Source of the DNA: M55B112 sp040880545
GTDB lineage: Bacteria > Bacteroidota > Bacteroidia > Bacteroidales > GCA-2748055
NCBI GenBank assembly: GCA_040880545.1
Contig: JBBDIE010000059.1
Coordinates: 1-35,871 of the forward strand
Direction of reading: 5' to 3'
Length of the DNA stretch: 35,871 bases
Position 1 is the first letter of the stretch. Every line of letters begins with the position of its first letter. The notes under the pieces are model-generated. The model worked only from the letters and a program-made list of their open reading frames with translations, was not told where the DNA came from and searched no databases. The position numbers and the translations under genes are program-made. Positions 25,136 to 30,142 of this stretch are shown here, piece after piece.

Positions 25136-25369
25136 ATGCAAACGATCCGCTTACGCGTAAATGATAAAGTCTACAAAAATTTGATCAGATTCCTGAGCAA
25201 ATTCAGCAAGGAAGAAGTTGAAGTGATTGAAGAAAATGACACCTTTCTTTCCATACAACAATACCTTGAAAAGGAATTGGCAAGCGTTGAAGAAGGGACT
25301 GCGAAATACACTACTATTGAAGCCTTAGAAAACAGACTTGATGCCACTATCCGGAAAAATGAAGCTTAG
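25136..25369 (+). CDS. Small antitoxin-like protein (partner of the ParE-like toxin)
   Basis: A 77-residue acidic protein: MQTIRLRVNDKVYKNLIRFL at the N-terminus looks like a ribbon-helix-helix or dimerisation strand, followed by helices rich in E (SKEEVEVIEEND, YLEKELASVEEG) and a C-terminal toxin-binding type tail (TIEALENRLDATIRKNEA). This layout is common for Bacteroidota antitoxins placed before a ParE/RelE toxin. I do not recognise a named family beyond this. It overlaps the toxin gene by 11 bp, so translation is coupled. Antitoxin-first order, unlike the two HigB-type pairs in this window. Confidence 0.8.
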   Translation: MQTIRLRVNDKVYKNLIRFLSKFSKEEVEVIEENDTFLSIQQYLEKELASVEEGTAKYTTIEALENRLDATIRKNEA

Positions 25370-25652
25370 AATACTAAATTCATTCGCGAAAAAACTCAAC
25401 GATCAGGTTGCTTATATTGCTAAGGATAAACCGGGCGCAGCAAGAAAGTTTAAATCAAAAATATTAAAAAGGATCAGGGAAATTCCTGAGATGCCTTTTG
25501 CAAACCGGAAATCAATCTTCTTTGATCGTAAAGATATACGGGATTTGATTTTCAAAGGGTATATAATTGTATATAAAGTGGATGCTAAAAAAGATATAAT
25601 CACGATATTCGGTTTTACGAAATATCAAGACGATCCTTTTGAAAAACAATAA
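25359..25652 (+). CDS. RelE/ParE family toxin
   Basis: A 97-residue basic protein with the ParE/RelE pattern: FAKKLNDQVAYIAKDKPGAARKFKSKILKRIREIPEMPFANRKS, then DIRDLIFKGYIIVYKVDAKKDIITIFGFTKYQDDP. The strand RDLIFKGYIIVYKV and the end IFGFTKYQDDP match the toxin family. The frame extends seven codons upstream (from 25338), but the ATG at 25359 gives the normal N-terminus MKLRILNSFAKKL, so I choose it. The target, gyrase (ParE) or mRNA (RelE), cannot be told from the sequence. Confidence 0.88.
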   Translation: MKLRILNSFAKKLNDQVAYIAKDKPGAARKFKSKILKRIREIPEMPFANRKSIFFDRKDIRDLIFKGYIIVYKVDAKKDIITIFGFTKYQDDPFEKQ

Positions 25653-25653
25653 T

Positions 25654-26460
25654 ACGATCCCACATACCCACCATAATACTGATAAATTTAATTTAGAATG
25701 AAACGATCTGGCTGCACTTTATAGCTTTAAGTATCAATTGCTATTGATCATCCGCCAATCAGCAATCCATAAACAACCAGCACTTCGCAGGGAAAAATAA
25801 CGCCCCTGTAACCTTCGTTTACTGCCTGAATTTCGCTTTTATATTTCCATTTTGTTATGGAAGTCACGGCAGTTGAAAAGTGCAATTTAAACCTGCTAAT
25901 TCCTTTCTGACAGGACAATCCTGTGCAGAGGGACATATATGTTTTGTTAAAGAATTGGCCAGGAATGTTGTAATATTCATCACTAAAATCAACTGCAAAG
26001 ACCATTGAAGGAATAACACCAACGAAAGGTTTAAATTGTCGTTTAAAAATCCTTATTTCCTCCATGTAATATTTTACCGGTAAGTCAATACAAAATAGAT
26101 GACCAGATGGAGCTGTTATGTGCCATGAATTCAAAGTATAGCTTTTAATCAATATACGTGAAACACTTCTACTGGCATATACTATAGCCAATTCAATATA
26201 CTCACTTCCATTAATGTATTTATCTGTAAAAAAACCAAATTGAACTGGGAAATGATGAAGTTTATACTTATACCATTCCCTTTCAAGGTTTGGGTAATTG
26301 GTAAGTTCATTAAAATCAACGAATTTATTTGCCCCAATACCAAATTCTATTCCTCCTGTAAAAGCTGAGAACTTGCTTTGTGAGAAGGAGCAAGAGCATA
26401 AGGTCAGGATGCATATGAGTATGGAAAATCTCATACTCTTATAACTGAAAGTGGGATCGT
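25654..26460. repeat. 10-bp inverted repeat flanking the lone beta-barrel gene
   Basis: ACGATCCCAC (25654-25663) is the exact reverse complement of GTGGGATCGT (26451-26460). The pair brackets one gene. No target-site duplication was seen and 10 bp may be chance. Confidence 0.3.
25748..26434 (-). CDS. Hypothetical outer-membrane beta-barrel protein
   Basis: A 228-residue protein with a signal peptide (RFSILICILTLCSCSFSQ; the Cys residues also allow a lipoprotein reading). The mature part alternates strands and turns with many aromatic residues (FTGGIEFGIGANKF, YIELAIVYASRSV, GVIFPCEVLVVYGLLIGG), like the PorT-type barrels frequent in Bacteroidota. No family firmly recognised. It stands alone between a TA pair and the broken tRNA copy, has low G+C and is bracketed by a 10-bp inverted repeat, so it may be part of the acquired DNA. 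Confidence 0.7.
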   Translation of the reverse strand: MRFSILICILTLCSCSFSQSKFSAFTGGIEFGIGANKFVDFNELTNYPNLEREWYKYKLHHFPVQFGFFTDKYINGSEYIELAIVYASRSVSRILIKSYTLNSWHITAPSGHLFCIDLPVKYYMEEIRIFKRQFKPFVGVIPSMVFAVDFSDEYYNIPGQFFNKTYMSLCTGLSCQKGISRFKLHFSTAVTSITKWKYKSEIQAVNEGYRGVIFPCEVLVVYGLLIGG

Positions 26461-26494
26461 TTTATTTTTAAACATTACCTAATGTTCAAATCCA

Positions 26495-26555
26495 CCCGCC
26501 AGATTAATTCCAAATCCCTCAAAAATGGTTCGTAAAACATTCCGGTTGGGGGTAC
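26495..26555 (+). repeat. Boundary repeat, copy B
   Basis: CCCGCCAGATTAATTCCAAA followed by TCCCTCAAAAATGGTTCG and a CCGG...GGGTAC end. It aligns with 28234-28294 (copy C) and more weakly with 29931-29962 (copy D). Read on the plus strand, copies B and C both encode a tail like NPSxxVRKxxRLxV, so the repeat may be the 3' end of a lost small gene. Confidence 0.6.
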
Positions 26556-26559
26556 TGTA

Positions 26560-26590
26560 AAAGACGGGTAAGAGATTGCCTGTCTTTTTT
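26560..26590 (+). terminator. Terminator-like hairpin before the broken tRNA copy
   Basis: AAAGACGGG (26560-26568) pairs with CCTGTCTTT (26579-26587) with a G-U pair, followed by T. It directly follows boundary repeat B. Confidence 0.65.
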
Positions 26591-26616
26591 ATTTTAACGA
26601 AGCGCAGATGGCGGAA

Positions 26617-26662
26617 CCGAGCGCCCATAGGGCGCGAGCTCACGAGGGCGCAGCCCGAGTAA
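26617..26662. repeat. Small palindromic element, copy 2 (in the D loop)
   Basis: 46 bp, from CCGAGC to GAGTAA. Hairpin GCGCCC-ATA-GGGCGC, core CGAGCTCACGA, then hairpin GGGC-GCA-GCCC. Flanked by AA on both sides, a possible 2-bp target duplication. Confidence 0.8.
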
Positions 26663-26700
26663 TTGGTAGACGCGCTGGTCTCAAACACCAGTGGCCGCAA

Positions 26701-26740
26701 CCGAGCAGCTACGCTGCGAGCTCACGAACGAAGTGAGTAA
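26701..26740. repeat. Small palindromic element, copy 3 (in the variable-arm loop)
   Basis: 40 bp, from CCGAGC to GAGTAA. Hairpin GCAGC-TAC-GCTGC, core CGAGCTCACGA, and stem CTCAC/GTGAG around GAACGAA. Also flanked by AA. Confidence 0.8.
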
Positions 26741-26772
26741 CGCTGTGCCGGTTCGACCCCGGCTCCGGGTAC

Positions 26773-26821
26773 AAAAACAGAGTGAAGAGCGAGAGCGATG
26801 AACGACCACTCTGTTTTTTTT
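26773..26821 (+). terminator. Terminator after the interrupted tRNA copy, with an enlarged loop
   Basis: ACAGAGTG (26777-26784) pairs with CACTCTGT (26807-26814), then eight T. The 22-nt loop (26785-26806) reads AGCGAGAGCGATGAACGA, similar in style to the hairpin inserts. Confidence 0.8.
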
Positions 26822-26911
26822 GAGCCGCAGGCGAAACTCTCTCACATTCCTACTTAATCTTTTTCCCAGTCTTAAACGATATTTTCCTTTCTTATCACAT
26901 TTATTAGTGTT

Positions 26912-26986
26912 ATGAAAAGTAAGAATGAATTTGAAATCTTGAAGTCACAAATTGTGACATCAAGTTAGGGAGATACCAGAAAAGTT
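26912..26986 (+). pseudogene. ORF6N-domain gene remnant
   Basis: The plus-strand reading NEFEILKSQIVTSS-stop-GDTRK matches the conserved ORF6N (KilA-N-like, phage and mobile-element DNA-binding) stretch of the kind LRSQIVTSSWGGTRK, with TGG (Trp) changed to TAG. Nothing else of the gene remains on either side; the ATPase gene follows on the other strand. Only about 25 codons are left. Confidence 0.6.
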
Positions 26987-26994
26987 TTTGCAGC

Positions 26995-28116
26995 CTAATT
27001 AGTACCCTGTTTCAACCAGTATTCAAATACAGGATCATTGAAAAGAATCGTTTTTCCGTGGATTTCAACGATGTCTTTCTCTTGTAGGACTGTCTTATTC
27101 TTTGATACATTTCTTGGGGTTCCCAATTTGTATTTTTTCATAGTTTCTGAAGCTGTTAGCATTGTTTCACCGGCAAGAATTGCATATATCAAGTTAAGTT
27201 GGGTATTACTAAGAGAATCACAAATATCCTGATAATAAAGCTTGTTTGAATTGACAACCAGACTCATTGCTTCCTGGATAGTTAGATTCGTTGTTTCTTC
27301 ATTTGTTCCGTTCCAGGTATTATGGCATAGCTGCTGAAGATAATCAGGATGGTTGCTGGTCATCTTAATCATTCGTTTGACTTGTTCTTTACTTATTTTT
27401 TTTCCGGTATTTCTAAAACTTTTAGTAATAAATTCCACCCAGTGCTTTTCCGGAATTTTATCCATGATAAAAAGGTCTCCAAATCTATAGAATGCCCTTG
27501 ATTCATTTTTAAACAATTCAAGCATCATAGGCTTCCTGCTCCCATAGATGCAGTAAGTACTGCTTTCGTGATGTTGCCAATAGGACCGAAGTTCTTGTTC
27601 GAAAGCAACATGATCATCAAACCTGGAGATATTTTGAAATTCATCTATGCATACCACTATCTTAATATTTTTCTTTTTGGCTATTACTTCGGGTAGATTG
27701 ATTATTTCATCTTTCGTTTTTTGTGCTTCATTCCAGGAAAAGCTTACGGAAAAATCATTCATAGGATCTGCTCCAAAAGAGAAAGTGGGGGTTAATTTCT
27801 GAAAGAAATCTCTTCCGGACTTAAGCAATTCTTCCTTTTTACTTATACTACATTTAATGATCTCTCTTGAATATTTTTCCAGGAATTCCTGCTCTGTCCG
27901 AATATTGAAGAAATCTATAAATACAAATCTGAGATTTTTATCGCTATTCAGCGTGGCTAGCTGTTTTATTAATGATGACTTTCCCCACCGTCTTGGTGAA
28001 ATAAGTACTGTATTGATCCCTGCAGCTATGTTATTCCGGATTCTCGTAATATCCTCTGTTCTGTTAATGAAACTTTTTCCTGTTACGATTTTACCGTACT
28101 TGAATGGTGAATTCAT
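26995..28116 (-). CDS. STAND/archaeal-type AAA ATPase
   Basis: A 373-residue ATPase of the kind found in archaeal ATPase (PF01637-like) families. The N-terminal FINRTEDITRIRNNI is followed by the Walker A segment SPRRWGKSSLI (K46, S47), the Walker B IVVCIDEFQ (D158, E159), and GSRKPMM near residue 196. The C-terminal ~100 residues (LNLIYAILAGETMLTASETMKKYKLGTPRNVSKNKTVL) look like a winged helix with a family-typical end VFEYWLKQG. No effector domain is fused. Such ATPases occur with mobile and defence-type genes in Bacteroidota; the role is unknown. Start: ATG at 28116, just downstream of a double palindrome that probably controls it. Confidence 0.88.
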   Translation of the reverse strand: MNSPFKYGKIVTGKSFINRTEDITRIRNNIAAGINTVLISPRRWGKSSLIKQLATLNSDKNLRFVFIDFFNIRTEQEFLEKYSREIIKCSISKKEELLKSGRDFFQKLTPTFSFGADPMNDFSVSFSWNEAQKTKDEIINLPEVIAKKKNIKIVVCIDEFQNISRFDDHVAFEQELRSYWQHHESSTYCIYGSRKPMMLELFKNESRAFYRFGDLFIMDKIPEKHWVEFITKSFRNTGKKISKEQVKRMIKMTSNHPDYLQQLCHNTWNGTNEETTNLTIQEAMSLVVNSNKLYYQDICDSLSNTQLNLIYAILAGETMLTASETMKKYKLGTPRNVSKNKTVLQEKDIVEIHGKTILFNDPVFEYWLKQGTN

Positions 28117-28136
28117 TCTTTGTGCCGATTAGTATT

Positions 28137-28166
28137 ATACCATATGGTATTATACCCAAAGGTATA
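28137..28166 (-). promoter_or_regulatory. Tandem palindromic operators before the ATPase gene
   Basis: ATACCATATGGTAT (28137-28150) is a perfect palindrome; TATACCCAAAGGTATA (28151-28166) is a second with the same geometry, ATACC-N4-GGTAT. The two abut exactly and end 21 bp from the ATPase start codon. They look like a double site for a dimeric regulator; none is encoded next to it. Confidence 0.65.
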
Positions 28167-28233
28167 AATGATTTTATAAAAAGTCAATAAATTCGATAAC
28201 TTTCATTAAATCATTCATCAAATTGAAGTTATA

Positions 28234-28321
28234 CCCGCCAAATCAAATCCAAATCCCTCAGAAAAGGTTCGGAAAAATGCCCGGCTCCGGGTACAAAAAC
28301 AGAGTAAGGGTGAAGAGCGAG
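28234..28321 (+). repeat. Boundary repeat copy C joined to a tRNA-Leu 3' end
   Basis: 28234-28276 matches copy B (CCCGCCA, AATCCAAATCCCTCA, GGTTCG). 28280-28305 is identical over 26 bp to 26758-26783, the tRNA-Leu 3' end plus the first terminator arm; the match resumes at GAAGAGCGAG (28312-28321). The tRNA body is missing. Confidence 0.75.
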
Positions 28322-28382
28322 GATTTCCATTTTGAATGTGTGGCAATTTTAGATGTCCTTAAAAATGAAAATACCCTTAAAA

Positions 28383-29204
28383 TCACACATACTTTATCAT
28401 ATCTGCAAGTTGAAGAAAATAATTATTTGACCATATTTCAAGCTCTTTTTTATCCCTGATAAAGGGGGTGACATCGCGTTTGACTAATTCTATATCCGTT
28501 GAAGAAAGTCGGTTTTTCAGTTGATTAATAAAGACTTCCTTATTCATCTCTATGCCATTAATCTGTTCGCAGCGTACTTGCAGGTGATTAAAGCCGAGGG
28601 GTATTTGGCTTCTGATGTACCACTCGAAATCATACCAATCCCGGCCTTTTACCCTTGACTTCCAATTTCGGAATAACAATGCATGCATCTTTCCAGCGAA
28701 CATATCGGGTAAAACAAAACAGCGAGTCATGAAGGAGAATGGTTGAAGTAAAAGTTTTTGCTCGGTAAGGAATTCAGGGGGAGGGTTTGTATCCACCTCG
28801 ATCTTCACTTTAATCGTTCGTTCTGTTCGAAATGAAAGATTATATATTTCTGTATCATCTTTTAAAAAAGCAGATTCAATATTACCAGAACTTCTCTTCT
28901 CTTTTTTCTCAATAATCACATCTCTTCCAAAGGACTTAAATTCCTTTACTATTGCAGGGAAATATTCTTCCAGTTTAAAAGAATCATTATTTGCCAACAA
29001 TGAAAAGTCCATATCCTCAGAGAATCTTGACAGAGAGTGAAATATTCGTAGACAAGTGCCTCCATAAAAGGCGGCTTTCTCAAAAAAACCACTTCGGTAA
29101 AGGCCCGCAAGAGCTATTTCCTGCATCACTTCGTGAATTGCATTTCGCCTTTCATTTTCAGTTCTGATATCGTAGCGGGATATCATTTGATCAAAAACGG
29201 TCAT
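28383..29204 (-). CDS. AbiEii nucleotidyltransferase toxin (type IV TA / abortive infection)
   Basis: A 273-residue protein of the AbiEii/AbiGii family. The nucleotidyltransferase motif is FYGGTCLRIFHSLSRFSEDMDFSLL (about residues 46-70; GGT, then RFSEDMDF with the two metal-binding Asp), KVEVDTNPPPEF follows near 137, and AGKMHALLFRNWKSRVKGRDWYDFEWYI at about 170-197 holds the family Lys and Asp. In characterised AbiE systems this protein halts growth, which protects the population from phage. The ATG overlaps the AbiEi TGA (ATGA), so the two are translated together. Full length; appears intact. Confidence 0.93.
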   Translation of the reverse strand: MTVFDQMISRYDIRTENERRNAIHEVMQEIALAGLYRSGFFEKAAFYGGTCLRIFHSLSRFSEDMDFSLLANNDSFKLEEYFPAIVKEFKSFGRDVIIEKKEKRSSGNIESAFLKDDTEIYNLSFRTERTIKVKIEVDTNPPPEFLTEQKLLLQPFSFMTRCFVLPDMFAGKMHALLFRNWKSRVKGRDWYDFEWYIRSQIPLGFNHLQVRCEQINGIEMNKEVFINQLKNRLSSTDIELVKRDVTPFIRDKKELEIWSNNYFLQLADMIKYV

Positions 29205-29824
29205 CCCTGCAATAATTTAATAATGTTATTCAAATCATTCTTCTTTTTACCAACCTCCGCACATTGTTCAAAAATCTTAACATTCATCGAATAGAAGGCT
29301 TCCATATCAAGTCTGATGTCCTCTTCGAGATATGATAAGAGAGATTTCATAAATCTTGGTCTTAGTTCCGGAGTATATGCAATTAGGTCGCACAGTGCTT
29401 TCTCCGGAGACGCAATCAGGAATGAAAAATCATCATTCATTTTCTGATTAATTCCAATCGGAAAATATTCTTCACTACATTGTATATATTCAAACCTGGA
29501 AATTTGATTTTCAAAAACCCTGGATCTTTTTGTTGTCAGGGATCGTACCATGTAAATATTCTCCGGAATCAAACCATAATATCTCAATGCACTTTCCATT
29601 GAAACATATGAAGGCCCATAGAGATGATTGGCAATTAGTTCAGTTGATAATAGTTTCCCTGAAACATTTGGTGAAACTACATACATCCCTCTTTTTAGCC
29701 GAATGAGTTTTTCTTTAATTTCAAGATTGGCAATTTTATTTCTTGGAGACTTATAAGTACTAAAGAGTGACGCCAGCACTGCGTAACCAACAGGAATAAT
29801 TCCAAGTTGTTTTAAGTTCTCCAT
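29201..29824 (-). CDS. AbiEi-family antitoxin and transcriptional regulator
   Basis: A 207-residue protein, the upstream partner of AbiEii. The N-terminal part (LGIIPVGYAVLASLFSTYKSPRNKIANLEIKEKLIRLKRGMYVVSP) is a winged-helix domain with the typical KLIRLKRGMYVVSP wing. Residues 60-110 (TELIANHLYGPSYVSMESALRYYGLIPE) are the AbiEi signature, and ASPEKALCDLIAY lies near 138. In known AbiE pairs it represses the operon by binding inverted repeats and counteracts AbiEii; the same is expected here, with the repeat at 29853-29871 as the likely site. Confidence 0.93.
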   Translation of the reverse strand: MENLKQLGIIPVGYAVLASLFSTYKSPRNKIANLEIKEKLIRLKRGMYVVSPNVSGKLLSTELIANHLYGPSYVSMESALRYYGLIPENIYMVRSLTTKRSRVFENQISRFEYIQCSEEYFPIGINQKMNDDFSFLIASPEKALCDLIAYTPELRPRFMKSLLSYLEEDIRLDMEAFYSMNVKIFEQCAEVGKKKNDLNNIIKLLQG

Positions 29825-29849
29825 TTTTTTGTAAACAAATAATAACAGA

Positions 29850-29871
29850 CAAATGTAGTATTTTTTTACAT
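29850..29871 (-). promoter_or_regulatory. abiE promoter with overlapping inverted repeat
   Basis: Minus-strand TACATTTG (29857-29850) is a perfect -7 box. ATGTA (29853-29857) and TACAT (29867-29871) form an inverted repeat with a 9-bp spacer that overlaps it; candidate AbiEi binding site. The abiEi ATG is 26 bp downstream. Confidence 0.55.
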
Positions 29872-29930
29872 ACTTATTCTTATTTTATTCAATTATCTAT
29901 ACATTTTTTAACTTTTTTTTAGACAGAATC

Positions 29931-29962
29931 CAGATCAAATCCAAGTCGCACAAAAAAGGTTA
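29931..29962 (+). repeat. Boundary repeat, copy D (degenerate)
   Basis: CAGATCAAATCCAAGTCGC followed by ACAAAAAAGGTTAT resembles copies B and C (ATCAAATCCAAATCCCTCA..AAAGGTT). It lies just outside abiE, as copy C lies just outside the ATPase gene. Confidence 0.4.
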
Positions 29963-29966
29963 TAGA

Positions 29967-30035
29967 ACTGTTGATGCTGTGATCCGTAATTTTGAAATAA
30001 TCGGCGAAGCTGCAAATAAAATCCCGGATATTTAG
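29967..30035 (+). pseudogene. HepT (DUF86) toxin gene remnant
   Basis: These bases read TVDAVIRNFEIIGEAANKIPDI and then a stop. This is the conserved helix of HepT/DUF86 ribonuclease toxins (DAVIRNxEIIGEA). Neither the N-terminal part nor the catalytic RxxxxH region downstream is left, and no MntA partner is found. A strong plus-strand terminator follows 70 bp later. Confidence 0.75.
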
Positions 30036-30106
30036 AAATTCTACTACTTTAGACAAATCCTCCAATAGATTAAGGTTAGATATTTCAATCGTATAGTCTA
30101 CTAGAG

Positions 30107-30142
30107 AAAGCCTTCCAAATTTTAAGTTTGGAGGGCTTTTTT
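30107..30142 (+). terminator. Strong plus-strand terminator
   Basis: AAAGCCTTCCAAA (30107-30119) pairs with TTTGGAGGGCTTT (30127-30139) with one G-U pair over 13 bp, loop TTTTAAG, then T. The T tract favours the plus strand, fitting the HepT remnant. It could also help end the minus-strand gene that stops at 30142. Confidence 0.85.

Larger units (their letters stand above)
26602..26771 (+). pseudogene. tRNA-Leu(CAA) copy interrupted by two hairpin inserts
   Basis: The bases 26607-26616, 26663-26700 and 26742-26771 match the intact tRNA at 24851-24934 almost exactly, including the CAA anticodon arm and T arm. A 46-bp insert (26617-26662) sits in the D loop and a 40-bp insert (26701-26740) in the variable-arm loop. 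Removing both gives 84 nt, the exact length of the intact tRNA. Differences remain: the 5' acceptor strand reads GCGCAGA (two mismatches) and the variable arm has one G to C change, so it is probably not functional. Processing of the inserts cannot be excluded from sequence alone. Confidence 0.85.

Noticed and set aside
26479..26700. Minus-strand open frame of 73 codons over the broken tRNA
   Set aside because: It runs through the tRNA body and the hairpin inserts, so it is not a protein gene.
28280..28294. tRNA-Leu 3' end as a possible third tRNA gene
   Set aside because: Only the T-arm side of the acceptor end is present; no anticodon arm or D arm.
28223..28459. Plus-strand open frame of 78 codons across boundary repeat C
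   Set aside because: Formed by the repeat, the tRNA 3' end and the antisense end of abiEii; no coherent protein.
24935..30142. Integrated prophage or ICE after tRNA-Leu
   Set aside because: No integrase, relaxase, phage structural gene or clean att pair is present; only short tRNA 3'-end repeats are seen.
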